NCBI GenBank assembly: GCA_961205875.1
Contig: OY540819.1
Span: 6,884,501-6,948,500 of the forward strand
Length of the DNA stretch: 64,000 nucleotides
Direction: 5' to 3'
Origin: Sialis fuliginosa
Lineage: Eukaryota > Arthropoda > Insecta > Megaloptera > Sialidae
A program made the position numbers and the translations under genes. Each line of letters begins with the position of its first letter. The stretch's first letter is position 1. Under the pieces are notes generated by a model that made no database searches, had not been told where the DNA came from, and was given only the letters and a program-made list of their open reading frames with translations. Below are positions 21,801-36,198 of the stretch, piece after piece.

Positions 21801-24800
21801 AAAATCGGTCTGTTGAAAATCGTACATTGCATAAACTTTGAAATGATGATTCCGAATAAGTATTCATTCTTTTCAAAGCAATCGTTCGAATATTTATAGG
21901 AGGTAGGTATTGGTACTAATAATAATTTTAAAATGAATTCGTTATCGCTTCCTGTATTATTTTAACCATTTATTTATTTATATATTTGTACCATTATTCA
22001 CACATTATGTTAAGATATATAAGAAATGACGGAAAAATAATCATTTAGATCTAATCTATTTAGACAAGAACATATTATAGTAGCGCATGCAGTCGATTGA
22101 AAAATTATTCTGATTGAAGTTTTTGTTTTGTTTTTATCTTATTAGGGAGGTTGACCCAATTAAATCAAATTTTTTTCGTATCCTCTTTAGGCTTTTTGGC
22201 ATAAAAAAGTACTTACACTCATAATTGTAGCTTTACTTTATTTGCTATACATTTTTAAAAGTTCCTGAAACCTTGTATTTGTATATTTGTATTGTAGCTA
22301 ATTTTTTTTTATAATCTTCAAATGAATGTTAACAATATGGTATATTTCAATTTTAAGATTCTTACCGGCAACCACCTTTATTTTAATTAACAATCAAGCG
22401 CGTTTCTGTACCCTCCGCGTTTATATTGGCCTCTCACTCCTACGTCATTATATGAGCAAAAACAGTTATTTACAAAATTTAAAAAAAGTTTCTATACTTA
22501 TTTTTTGATAGATTATTATCAAATTTATTATTTTTTATTAATGTTGTCTTTTCATTGAAATACTCGATCAATAATTTAAATAAATTTATTAACTACTATG
22601 TTCTGGTCTAATTTATAATTTCTAGGAAACAATAATGAAAAAACACGTACTTTTACTATCGGCATTTAAACGATACGATTACATCATCTTTGAATAGAAC
22701 GTCATAAAACGCGTTATAAATATCGTTTGATTTCCCTCGACAATATTGTCAGTTTGAGCGACATGAAAATCGAACTTGCATATGGCTTTCTAGGGACCTG
22801 AAGCATGATTGAAAATTGCAACTGCTATGAAAATAAAATTACATATTTATCGAAAGGGTCCGTTTTATATTTCGTTTAAAGTCATTGCTACTTTTCAAAC
22901 ATGGTAATCGTTGTAACTATTATTTGATTACCTCTGAGATTGGACAAAGTTTTGAAAGTTGTTTATGATAAGCTAATTTAAAGTTTAATGATGTATTTAC
23001 ATATATATATATTCTGGATAAAGTTTTACTTTTGACAGCTTTTATGATGATTATCGTAGAATATATTTTCCTGGGATGAATGATTTTTTGAAGTGGATTA
23101 TATTTTTCGAGATACATAAGTATCAGATTTATATATTTTTTGTTGTTACCATTGTTCTCCGTAAAAATCGCGTACTTATAAGTATTCTGTTTTAAAGTTA
23201 TTAAATATAACATATTATAATTGTACACATATCTGCATGAACATAGTTTTCAAAACAATTTCAACGCAATTTTCATGCATACAATAATTTGTAAAGTTTG
23301 TAATTACAAACTGGATAGTTCAATTATAGTTACGATGTGTATAATTAGTTTAGTTATGTTATCGATTTGATATACTTATGTAGTAAAGAATTCTCTTTGG
23401 TATATTTTCTAGGTACCAATGCAAAAAATGAAAATACATAAGGTTGACATTTTGAATAATGTTGTATTCTTCAGTCATTAAACTGATTTACATTTTTACT
23501 TTTCATAATGTCAGTGATGAATCTTCAAGACCCTTATTTTAGAAAAATGTCAGTTTCTCCGGCATTTATGTGAAAAATTGCTATATGCAACTTCTGGTTT
23601 TATCGGAAATAGATAGATATTGATTTTTAAATATGTATCGATTCTTTTCGTCTGTGAGTCGGTCTGTCCGACAAACTAACCAATTAATTTTATAATCATC
23701 CGTTTTTGCTGAAAAAATTGATATAAGTACATATATCATTTTAATTTTAATTCAAATTCTATCGGAAATATATTTTTTGATGACCGATATTCTTTTACTA
23801 TCAATTGAAATAATATATTGATACCTGGTGAAAAGTACTGGATAAATATATTTTCAAGGTAATAAATATATTTGTCATCTTGTTTTAAATAACTTCCATC
23901 ACTATCATGTTCGATACTTCAAATTATAAAACTGACAACTAATTTTATTTTATAAAAAAAAAATACATTTTGGTATGATGAACCCGTCTTCAAATATGTA
24001 CTTAATGAACAATTATAAAGAGATTTAAATGCTTCTTTTAAAAATAAATCAATATAATGTCATCCATAAAACAGAATTTAAAAATAATTACACACCACAT
24101 CACCAAATAATATCGAAAAGAGGCTGTAAATTTCTTTTAAAAAAACGTAGAGCCCACACGTATCTGCCAACATAAATCCAAGAAAACAAAGCCCCTATTT
24201 GTTTGCTTCCTCGTAGGGATTTTGTTACATTTGTGTTACGGAAGAGTGATATTTATTGACCTTTTTGCTTGTGCCCAACATTTCTCGTTTAATTAAACAC
24301 GTATGTAGCCACTGTAATTTGTTATCCATCTCATGATATATGGTGCTGTACACTCCATAGACGTCTACTAAAGTACCAACAAATACAAGACATTTGTGTA
24401 GTTAGTATGTATATACATACATATTTGCATACTTTCAGGTATAAATCACGGTGTTGGATGTATTTTAAACATTATCATTGGTGCAGATATTATTGAGAAG
24501 AAATTCTAAATACAATTTTTGTATTATTACTGTCGGTAACGTATATGGCATGATATCGTGATGTTACTTTGAAGATTATAAGTAAAACTTTGGTGAAGGT
24601 TTTATAAAAATCGGTTCAGTAACTTCTAAGATTAGCATTTAACACGCAACCCATAAAATTTTCCTCTTTGTTAAATTAAACAAAACTATACATAATACAA
24701 TAGATATACCTACACATTTAATGTATTCATATGTTGTATTAAATAATTTAAAACTAAAACCCCAAACGTCATATTCAATAATATATGTACATACATCATT

Positions 24801-27800
24801 TTTGTTGAAAAGATCTATCATAGAGTTTATAGACTTTGTGCTCTATTTATATCTATCGATCGTTAGTGAAGGAGTTTTTTTTTAGTAGTATTGCTTCGGG
24901 GATTCTAGCACAACGATGACCGAATAATGCATCAGAAGATTACTTTATGTAGACGTCTTTTCATTAAATCGTTTTGTGTCAGTTATAACGATAAAAGCAA
25001 TTATAGATATGTCACTGTTGTAAGTAATACAAAAATGCAATTACTATATGACTTTCAAGATTATATTTTTGATAATAAAAGTTTTTATATAATTTTAAGA
25101 ATTATTTTTTGAAATATAAATATAATATTTTGTAACTATTTTTTGTATTAATGGAAAAACGGAGAAACTGTGGTTTCTTAGTCACTTAAATTAGTATTTA
25201 TAAATATAGTTATAAATTAACGGTAAATAACAATAACAAAAATTAAGATATGTTCAGAAATCCGTTTATTTTTTTGTTATGTTCATGTAAAAAACTAACT
25301 TTAAATTCAACTCACGAATAAAACTTTACAAAAGTAATCATCTTGCAAATAAAATCGGAAACAGACATTGCCCTAATGACAGTAATTTAAATTCTTTACT
25401 TAATAATCTAGCCTACATTGAAAACATTTTAGCTTTTATCTCACTATTCAAACTCTTAAAAATACATTACCTAAATAACAATAATTTACTACTATTCAAC
25501 GGAATACATACTCAGGGGGAAGAAAGGTAGGAAAAAAAACAGTTTTAATATAGATTGGATCTTGGACATATTTGGGTTTTTACTAGATGCGTCTATAGTT
25601 TCTTAAAATTATGTGTATCATATGTTTATTGATTGATTATTTACTATCAATCTTAAAATATAAAGCACATAAATATATTATTCATAAAGTTAAAGTTTTT
25701 CATGAAATTATATTCCATCTCAAGGGATTATATGAAATCTATAGGCATTTACAATTGTACCTTTCGAATGATGTAAGTTTCATTCACCTCATTTTATACT
25801 AGATACTAAAAAAACGTTCAACAATTTCCGATATTCACGTATTAATACATATATAGATTAGTATTTAAGTATAAATTCACGTAGTTAACACAAAATAAGT
25901 TTTACGACAATAATAATATTATTCCACTTTCATCTTCTATAGTTTATTTTTTAAACAAAATCTTTATAAACATATTGACTCAATTCAATGCATTTAACCT
26001 CCTGTGCATTCTGCTGTCCTCATCACGTTCACTCACTGACCATTATACGCTTTCATGCGAAATTAAAACGGTAATGGCGATTCCGTGTCCGGCTAAAGGT
26101 TTTCCTGAAACGTTTTTCTTCATCTCCGCCCACTATTAATGACAGTTTTCTGTTCCGTTTGTCAATTGTTTCTCGGCCGGAATAACAATCGTATGTGCAT
26201 GTAAAATATTCAACGTGTTCGGACGTTTGCGGTGTAGAGGTATTGAAATTTGATTGTCGGAAATGTATTATTCATGATTCTATTGTTTTGATTTCATCTA
26301 CATTTATGAATATATACGTTAATATATACGTTTTTATTTGCATGTAAATGGGTAGATATATTATTATGTAATTGTAATAAATGGTAGTGTTGATGCATAA
26401 ACTGTCAATTAAGTTTAAGATTTTGTTTAATAAGAGAAATGCCGAGCAAGATGAAAGCGATGGAAACAAGCTAAATTCTACATGCATAAAGATAAAATAT
26501 AAAAGGTTATTGAACAAATAAATTATATCTCCTAGATATTTTGTATTTTAAGAATAATAAAGAAATTAATCAAATTGACATCTAAAAATATTTATAATTC
26601 TCGTTATACATTCAGGTTTTGTCGAAGTTTTTAATTTTGATAAGTGGGTTTTTTTTCAGTACAAATAATATTATAATTTTAATATTTATTGAAAAAAAAA
26701 TCTTTCAATAATCAAACTAATGATTAAATCTGTAAGCTTTTTAGGAGTCAGGTAATATAATCCATTTTAATATTTTAAATTAAACTAGAAAATTATTAAA
26801 TCGTTTTAGATCAGAATTTAACTGTTAAAAAGTCCAAGATCCTAGAATAAGTTTAGGTTATATATCATCACACTACAAGGATAATTTCATTCACAGATTT
26901 CGAAATATATACAGAAAAAGCCGTGTAGGAAATTCAAAATTTGTGTAACATATATATTATTTTTTTATGAGGTACATAATAAGATTCAATAGTTATTATT
27001 ATTTAATGAACCTAATAAATAAATATAGTCAAATCCAAACAAAAACACAATAGAGAAATAAATGGTCAATTTAAGAAAGCAATTTCAAGAAAATTTATCC
27101 GAAATAAAATGTTTTCAAGGAACACAAAAGGTATAATTCATTTCACATGTTTCATTCTATTTATCAAATATACTTATATTTTCAAACATACATCAATTCA
27201 GACATAGTTCTATATATATTAGAGAAAACGATGGGCCATAAAAAAACTCACAGAAGAACTTTTTATGTTTATAGATGTCAGTATTTAGACCAGTGGTTAT
27301 AAGAAAATATTATACTGACAGAAGTTATTGCGATTTTTATATTTAAGACCTGTTTCTCACTGGGATTTTTTTTATAAATATTACTGTTTTACTTTTATAT
27401 GTTTTTTTGTGGTATTAAGGTTCACTTTTCTTTATTAAAAAAAAGATTTTCACGCATACGTTATATAATCTTTTAGTAAAATATTTTTAATGAGTTTTAA
27501 AAATATTTTGTGAAAATATATTTTTACAACTAAAACACAATGTATTATAGTATTTAATGCATTTGGCGAAACAATTATTGTTATAAAATATTTCAACAAA
27601 ATCACGCTAGTTTCAATTTTTTAATAATTTATTCAATGCAACAAATAATTCAAATTCTAATCTTTAAGATTCCTTAGATATAGACTTACAACGTATATTA
27701 AATGTGCAAGTAAATTATATTAATTAACACTAAGAGGGTTGTTAAGCTTTGCTCTTTTTAATGTTAAAGGACAACGGTTTCATAATAACCCTTTTTCAGC

Positions 27801-27891
27801 AAAACACCGCTAAGTTTACGTTTAGTAACATTTATACAATATTATTCCGTTAATTAATTACATCTTTGATGTCTTTTACTTCCTCTGTACC
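18808..27891. other. Long AT-rich non-coding stretch
   Basis: No convincing exon. A mariner-like terminus motif TATAGGCTGTCCCATAAGTG is at 20329-20348. Higher-GC, non-repetitive islands are at about 22660-22780, 24150-24310 and 26000-26235. A segment at 25150-25190 has an inverted partner near 28978-29012. A small hairpin (CTACTCCC ... GGGAGTA) is at about 19620-19640. Short open frames here are AT-rich and without domains. It is probably intergenic or intronic. Confidence 0.45.
25150..25190 (+). repeat. Dispersed inverted repeat segment
   Basis: The core ACGGAGAAACTGTGGTTTCT matches, with one change, the reverse complement of the segment at 28978-29012. It is short and may be the surviving end of an old transposon. 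Confidence 0.5.
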
Positions 27892-28256
27892 TTGTTTTCC
27901 CAGAGGGTTTGCATTTTCTTACAAAATAAGTGCAATATTATGTTTGTGTATATCGTTATTTTATATTAAAAAAAAAAATACGAATTTATCAGTATTCTAG
28001 ATTTCAGAAGTTAAAACGACTATTTAACACTCCATTTATTAAATATATTTAATAGTAATTGTTTTTCTTAAAAGTTGTTTTCCCGGAGGGTTTGCATTTT
28101 CTTACAAAATAAGTGCAATATTATGTTTGTGTATATCGTAATTTCATATTAAAAAAAAAGAATACTAATTTATCAGTATTCTAGATTTCAGAAGCTAAAA
28201 CGACTATTTAACACTCCATTTATTAAATATACTTAATAATAATTGTCTTTCTTAAA
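27892..28256 (+). repeat. 183-bp tandem duplication
   Basis: 27892-28073 is repeated at 28075-28256 with an offset of 183 bp and only a few substitutions. Shared blocks include GAGGGTTTGCATTTTCTTAC and AAAACGACTATTTAACACTC. It is a simple local duplication with no coding capacity. Confidence 0.9.
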
Positions 28257-31200
28257 TTTATGTCTCTTCCTTTAAATGTAAAAATGAAATATAAAGACTT
28301 AAAAAATATTTTTATCTTCTTTAGCAATATTTTACCAAAGCTATAAAAATTAATCGTCCGTGCAAGATGAAATGGAAATATAAAAAAGTACACAATATGC
28401 TTTTTTTCTTCTTTTTACATTAAAACTTAAAACACAATGAAAATGCCACAGCTATTTTACGAATACATTTTACTTTTTTTTTTATTAGTTTAAATATGTC
28501 TTTAAACATATTATTTTTTTGTATTTAAGCAATGTACGATAGTGTAAATTTGCACGTTTAATATTTCCATAAATAAAAATAATATCCTTTGAACCATTTA
28601 CTTTTTATAAAAGCTCTAAAAACCTTTTTGTTTTAATGTCTGAAATTTTTTGTTACACACATGTTTGAATACGTGTGTAATTTAAAAATAATTTTCAGTT
28701 TTTACTTATTATGATATAACAATAAATTTAAAGAATATAAATTAAAAATCAGTGTCAAAAACAAATGTGACAAAAATTATATTATAATCTATATTTTTTA
28801 TGAGAGGACAAAAGAAGGATAAAAAGAGTAAACATTGCCATTATTTTTATGAATTATAAACTAAAAATCAGTGCAAAAGTGTAAAAAAACTATTATATGA
28901 TCATAAACAATTTTTTATGTTCGACTCTTTTTCAAATATGATTTTATATTTTTCAAAATGTTACTTAAACTAGTTTAAATATCTAAGAAACCACAATTTC
29001 TCCGTTTTCCAGTAGTTTCAAAATGTCGATTATTTGAAACGATTTTTTCTCCATTTTCCAATCATGTAAAAAACGTAGGAAATATAGTTTAAATCTAAGA
29101 ATAATATTTTGATTACTAACCGGGTTTTAAAATTCTGCATGATCAAATCATGGTGAAAATTTATCATAACATTGATAATCAGAATCGGTAGGTACAAGTA
29201 ATATTGCTTCGATATATTCCCGAAGCTAGTTTAATTTCCGGAGACAAACCAATAATTCGAAAATCTAGTTATTTATGGGCCGGTTACGAATGATGTTATT
29301 CCATTTCGTCATCAGTTTGATAATTTAATCTCAATTATGAAAATATAAAAATGTCATCAAAAACAAGTAGGATACTCTATCATAAGTGCATTTTTATGTA
29401 AAAGTATGTAGTTATAGTAACTGCGAAATAAAATATACTATATATTTTTATTATTTCTCCCTTTTAAAAGGAAATAATTGAAAGTAGAAAATTAAGATAT
29501 TCTTAGTAAAAATTATATCTTTCGAGTTAATATTCTTTATATGGAAATTTACTGAATAAGTTTTTATAGGATCCTGTCGTAAAAAAAGTTAACTTATTTC
29601 GTTGTATAATGTACAGTAAACTCCCATTTTATTTGAACCTAGGTTGTCTGAAACTTATGTTAATCTTCACCAGGCTTAAGAGAAAATTCAACTTTATCTA
29701 AAAGACTTAACTCGCCCGAATTGGTAAATTTTACTGATCTAGGTCAAGTATTCTGAAAACTTATATGAGTTTTTTTGGCAGTCCGCCAATTGGTAATAGA
29801 TGTATAGGTATAAAACAAGTAGTGGAAAATTACATTTTATCTGCTTCGAGTACAGAAATATAAACTACAGTAAAAGTTTTTCTTTAAAATATACTATTTA
29901 TTTAAAGTATAACTATAGCTAGTAGATTTAGAGAATGTTCACTATATCGTAAAATAGATTGTGCTAATTTATCGATAGAAAGAATTATTATTAATTAAAA
30001 ATACCGACGTATCTAAGTTAATAAATTATTTTAAGTTTGCATTTCCTGCGGATATAATTAAGTCATTTATTTAAAATTTCGACACGTCTGTAGTGAGACC
30101 GTAAATTAATTAAATTCCTAATTTAATTGCAATTACCTTTATAATCGAATTAAAATCCCATTTGTGTCATTATGTATACAAAGGATAAGATTTATCTAAA
30201 GGATATTATAATATCTTATACTTATATTATAAATGTTAATTAATATGAGAAAAGATCATGATTTTTTAGAGATCAAAAGTGAAATAAAAAAATAATCATT
30301 TTGTAAATTAAGCGGTTTAGAAATTTCAATTATTATAAAGAATTTAGTGTAAACCAAAACTAACCAAAATTCCCAGATTTTGGTTAGATTTTGATTTCGA
30401 CAAAATTCTTTGTAATACCGAGTATAACTCGACAAAATAAACAAGTATGAAAATATAAGTACCGGTTTTCTACAATTTATTTGAAAATCAATGTTAGGTT
30501 AGTCGCTTTGATTTCTGAGTGGCTAAATAATTTTTTAAACATATAAATAAAATATTTCATGAACTAAAAATCTTAAAATTAAATAACAAGTATGAACAAA
30601 GATAACAGATAATGCTTTAGGATAAAAATTTTAATTTAAAACGTGAGGTTTTTTAATATTCAAAATGAAAACAAAGTTTTACCTTTTAATATTCTGTACA
30701 TACATAAATTCCAGTATCCATGAAAAATATACCGAGCGATATTTCTGATTTTTAAGCTAATAAAAAAAATCTTTCCATAACTTTCTTCGAAAAAGAAATA
30801 ATTAACTTGTTAGGAACAAAAGCTGAATTCAAAATAAAATTTCATTTCATTCTAAATGTAATCCCCAGCTGAAAATATGTTCTTTCTGTTTTATAATGCA
30901 CCTATTTTATATAAAATAAGAAAAATATAATTTAAATACACCTATCTTCAGAAAAGTTGTTCATTTTTCATGGTATTTTTTTATTTAAAACTCATACATG
31001 TTAGTAAATGTAGAGTTTAGTACCTCGGGTTATTGTAAACTTTATAAAAATGTGTTTGATATTTTTTATTATCTTCAGTAGACTGTAATGGTTATTACTT
31101 TATCACAGATGACAGTTTTCACAGTTGGTATTAAATATAATAGATTGTAGGTTTAATTATTGAAGTCTAAAGCAATTTTCTTCATTAATTATTATCTTTT

Positions 31201-32653
31201 CTATCCAGTTTATTTATTTATTTATTTTTCTAATCAATCTTCTGTTCATTCAACACACTGTTTTTATACATACATATATACATTTTCTTTCAAATTACTT
31301 CAGATAGACTAAAGTACATGCAGATAATGTAATTTTAATAACTACAGTTTTCAATATAATTGCCTTAATATTTAATAATATTTTGAAGCTATTTTAATAA
31401 GGGATTTTGAAAAATTTTGTTTTTTAATACTGATAGATTATTTAATTTACCATACCTCAAGGTACAGGACTATTTTGTTCCTTGGATCATTTTGTAAAGG
31501 TTCGCTAAAGTACTTTATATAGTAAATATATTTATTGTCCTGGCGATTTTTTACTCAAATAGGCTATGAAAAAGTTAAATAACAGAACGTAGAATTTGAC
31601 CGAAGTTACACCACCTTCCTCTATTATTTTATTCAATTGTTTATACTTTTATATCAAGATTAATTACTAAAAAAACTTTGTAGAGTGCTTAAACTATAAA
31701 TTTCCACAATGCATTTATGCCATTATAATTTAAATACAAGTCTTATGAAAATAAATTACGATTTACAATGCAGTATAGTTATTAAATAAATAAAATCCAA
31801 TTTTAATCTGGCATAAATCATCTTTTAAATCCACTGTTAAGTTTTGAATATTCATGTATTGATCTTTTAAATAAATAACAAATGTTCGCTAAAAGTAAAC
31901 CAGAAATGAAATACGAGAAGAATTTAGTAATGATATTCAATTCGATTTCGCTCGTGTGGTTTTGACCAAGAAATGTAATCTAGAACGAGTCAGGTTTACA
32001 ATAAAAATCTTTTTTTGTCATCTGTAGACTTTTTTTTGACATATATATGATACGATTTCACAGACATATTGTGTCACGTATACGAGTATTGTATACTTTA
32101 TTTGTGGAAAATCTATTTTCACATACTGATTGAAAAAAATTTATGAAATATATTTTTTTATACAGGCTGAATAAAAAATATAGAATATTGCAAATATTTT
32201 CTGAACTATTCATTATTATTTAAAAAATGATTTATTAAAAGTTTTTAGATAAATTATTTTCTATGTAATACTAGTCTTCCAAAAAATTGGTGCTATTAGT
32301 TACGTTATTATGGTATCCAATTTTTTTTTAATGACAACATATATTTTTTATTGATTTTATGAATAGATCTTTTTGCATACAACCCTTTAAAATGCATACG
32401 AAATATTTTGAGAAAAATTAATTTTCATAATTTCAGATCACATTAATTACAACTTAGTTAGCGATAGTCGCGCTACTAAAAGTCGCTAGTGTGTAAGGGG
32501 TCTAAGTCTTAAAAAATGACTGACCGATACTTTAAAATAAAATATTGTTATAGTATTGTAATTATAAATAAATATTAATATGCTTAAAATTAACATTCGT
32601 TATAGAAAATAAGTTATTAAAGCATGCATTCGTTAGAAAATAAATAAATTTAC
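28257..32653. other. AT-rich non-coding DNA, probably intron downstream of the minus-strand exon
   Basis: Since the exon at 32654-34471 ends in a splice donor, the lower-coordinate sequence should be intronic for that gene at least initially. The next exon was not identified by eye. An inverted partner of the 25150 segment lies at 28978-29012. Nothing else is recognised. Confidence 0.45.
28978..29012 (-). repeat. Dispersed inverted repeat segment (partner of 25150-25190)
   Basis: Reads, as reverse complement, GGAAAACGGAGAAATTGTGG then TTTCTTAG. See the partner entry. Confidence 0.5.
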
Positions 32654-34471
32654 CTTTCGTCAAGCCGATAACTAGATTTACTGATATCGCTCCAAGCACT
32701 CATACTTCTAGCACGTTTTGGAAGCAGCAAGGCACTCTTGGATACTCTCCGACTGCCAGTAAACTTTCCGCCTAACTTGGTATTAGGCGGAAAGTTGACT
32801 CGTACTAACGGGTGGTCCTTCTTTGAACGCGGTATCACTGTCAACGGAGGATCGTCTGCGAACATATCGTCCGTTGCAGTGAAGTCACTTTCAGTGTCCG
32901 GCGTCCCCGACATCATTCCATACGCCCAAGGAGGCTCCAATCCCCCCTCACATAAGGGAGCAACGTTCTCTGGGATATTGAGAGAAGTTGGACATTCGGT
33001 TTCTTTGGTTTTGAATGGTTGTTTTGATTGAAACTCTGGCAATGATACTGGACTTTCCAGACTTGATATTTTCCCTGATAAATCCTGTGATATATTATGC
33101 GGTTGAAATGGATTATAGTCTGACTGATCGATTGTAAACACTGTATCCCGTGTAGTCTTTTTAAACCCTGATAATTTTGGTCTTCTGATTTTTGTTGCTT
33201 TTGCAAATGGAAGCTCTTTGAATGAAAAATCTTGCAAGTCTGTATACACCGAACTGTTTTCTTTTTTTGATTCCACACTATAATTTTTATTTTCACTTTT
33301 CTTTTCTGTAAAATCCTCTTGCGATTCCCCACAACGCTTTTGGCGTCTAAGTGGTGATCGCAAAATTTCCCTTTTGGATTGAATATTGGCGTTGAAAAGA
33401 GGACTGCTGAAACCAGATGAACTGGCCAGGAAGTTGTATTTGCTTGTACTAATTCCCGATTCGGGAGATGAAGATCTACTTCTCTTCTCCAGTAAACTCG
33501 ATCCCTCTTCGAGAGAACTTGCTCCAAATTCAGAACTCTTTTTAGGAAATCTATTTGGCCCGAATTTATTCCCTGAATCTGTTTTTCCTTTCGAAAACGA
33601 TGTTTTACAAATCTGTCGAAATAAACCGAATCTATCTTTGAGTCGCTTATTTCTTCTGAATGTTGGTTTGATTTGTTTTCGAGAAACTTCAGGACTACCT
33701 GACGAAGTAGAACTAGTTTGTCGAAAATATTTATGGCCCCCTTCAGGAAGTGGTTGAGGATTGCTTTGTATTGAGCTATCCTGACTCTCGAATGATAACT
33801 TGATATTTTTGTCTTCGGTGGATTCGTACTTCTCTGGATACAAATATTTATCAAAATCTTTATTTCCTGCGACAATACTCGATGCACTATGTCCAGATTT
33901 AAGTATTGTGTACCCTTGTGCGGTTCGCAATGTTGTATCAGATTCTTGATTGAGCTCTTCCTCCGCTGAATTTTTAAAGAGACTGTTGTCATGCGTAAGC
34001 TCTTTGTAAGTAATCGACGATACTGAATCAGTCGACTGGTCCAATCTTTTATAGCCTCTAGTATCTTCAAAACTATTCTGGGGAGTTGTGGTACCAACCG
34101 TTTCATATAACTCTTGCGCCTTCGAATCTGGTTTAATATTAATTTTAATGGTAGGAATAGAATTAGATGAATCGTCTCTTGATAAAGCAATATAGCCTGC
34201 TGGATGTATTTCTTCTCCGAAGGATTGATATTCCTCTGAAGATATTGATGTCCGTTGTTTATTCGTACCTTTTGCTCTAATGATTTCACTATTTCTATTA
34301 TTGTCTTCTGATTGTGCGTCGCTTTCAACAAGTACTTTGTAACGATCAATAACTGACGGTTGTCGTTCAAATATTGCTTCCAATTGTTTTTCTTTTGCAA
34401 ATCTATCACTTCCTGGAGATTCTCTATCTTCACAGCCACTTTCCTCGTTCCAACCTTTTGACCCCGCCACT
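32654..34471 (-). CDS. Internal coding exon of an unidentified host gene (disordered Ser/Lys-rich protein)
   Basis: An uninterrupted frame of about 606 codons of complex, non-AT-biased protein, unlike any other frame here outside the PLE. It is an exon, not a whole gene. On the minus strand it follows an acceptor (TTATTATTCAG, intron ending at 34472) and ends at a donor (GAAAG|GTAAAT, intron starting at 32653). There is no ATG at its start: the first in-frame codon is GTG. With these sites its length (1818 nt) is a multiple of three, phase 2 on both sides, so skipping would keep frame. An alternative acceptor two bases on (exon from 34469) gives phase 1. The protein is rich in Ser, Lys, Glu and Asn and lacks membrane segments. 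YxxL motifs occur at about residues 44, 93, 140, 155 and 187, three of them as GYxxL exactly 47 residues apart. RRVSKS and RARSMS near the end look like basophilic kinase sites. Family not recognised. Confidence 0.85.
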
Positions 34472-36198
34472 CTGAATAATAATTTCGAGAAGCCAGAATG
34501 ATTCTAGTTTAAAATGTTAGAATAATTTATTATTTATCACTTTTATTTACTGTCTATTATAACTACAAAGTTTTTTTGTGCAATAAAAATATCCCTGAAA
34601 CAAATTGCATTTTATAGTGAATATTATACTGATTATAATTTCCAACATACATAAAATAAGAATTATTTTTTGATACGTGCCTTAAACTGTTATTATATGC
34701 AGCATAAATAATATAAATTTTATTAAATGCTCATGTATATTTACAAAAACAGTTTAGTGTGAAGATAACCTTTAATGTTGAGGTGGTGAATCAGCGCGAT
34801 GAAATAAATTCAGTGGGAGATATGATTTCATATTCAAATTAAATTACAAACTTTGATAGTACCACAGCAGTTGTCTGTTTTATGACCCTTAAATAAATAA
34901 ACATGGACTATACGAAGTTTTAAATAATAATAACACACCAATGTAGTAACACAGATACATTTTAGTGGAGCCAAGTGGAAACAAAAATATTAAAATTGTA
35001 AGCAGAATTATTTTTAAAGCAAATCCAAAGTTTACGATTAAAATATTTTTAGAATGTTTATTAAAGTACTCAAATATCTAAAATTAAATTGTTATATATA
35101 AATGTACGCCCTAAAGTAATTAAAATCCATGTTTCTTTACATTACATATTTTTATATACAGTAGCTCATAGTATAAACATAAATAACCTCATTGCACCTA
35201 GAAGTATATTTTTAAATAGCTGAAAATTTTGAAAAGCGGATAATGTGGGGTACTAGATTTTTTAAAATACAAATTATCTTCAAAATGAGAATATTCGATA
35301 TCAAACCCATACCTTTGTGAAATTTTTGATCTATTAAGGATTTAGTAATAAAAAAATTCGTAACACTACGTTTAAGAACGACTGGTTTAGGGAGAGGGAA
35401 TTATCATTTAATCAATCAAACTATATACAACGAGATTAACAAAATCCAAGAGATTAATATCGAAAATGATAACATAACACGATATTAAAACAAAAATAGA
35501 AATAAAGTACATTCACATATCAGTATCTCACTGAAAAATAATGAAAACTTTTCCCACTGTTAGAAATCTCATTACAATGAATAAACGACTTCGTTAAAGA
35601 GAGAATATTATATCCAGCAACTTTGTTGTAACATGGACTTTATCTACAGAAATTCCACACGAAACTGCTTTTACCCAAAACAACCTTAAATAAATGTAAA
35701 GAATGACGAATATTGTGCAAAAATCCACCTAGCTTTTGTACTTCAAAAGAATTATGAATACAAATAAAACAAAAAGTTGAATTTTCATATAGTTTTTTAT
35801 CCTCTAAGAGCGTACTTATTTGCGTTCTTCAAATAACACAAGATTTTATCTTTTTGTTGAATACTTATTCCAACTAGTGATTAAATTTTTTTTTCAAATC
35901 TACAGAAAATACTTTCTTTTTATGAGTGATATGAATAATAATCTTAAAATCAATATAAATAATTTATTATATAAGGAAATCTAACATTTGATGGAACCCA
36001 AATCATTTATTTTTTAGAAAAAATATATTAGTTCGAATTTTTACTAACTGGACTTTATTCATATTACCTAATAATATTTTATTTTAAACATACATTAGCA
36101 TACTCTTTATATTAAAATTTTGTGTAAAATGAAATTAATAAATTATTCATCATAAAAAAATGTATTAAAATTTACAGTCAAAACTGAACTTTTCTAAA
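34472..36198. other. Probable intron, AT-rich
   Basis: Lies directly upstream (minus strand) of the acceptor of the 1.8 kb exon. No exon or repeat is recognised within it. Confidence 0.5.

Noticed and set aside
32913..34439. 508-codon second minus-strand frame and plus-strand frames at 32738-33031 and 33386-33757 across the large exon
   Set aside because: Shadows of the 606-codon frame. They lack its fit to splice sites at both ends, and composition is less protein-like.
34468..34470. Apparent start codon of the large ORF
   Set aside because: The codon is GTG, not ATG, and lies just after a splice acceptor, so this is an internal exon rather than a gene start.
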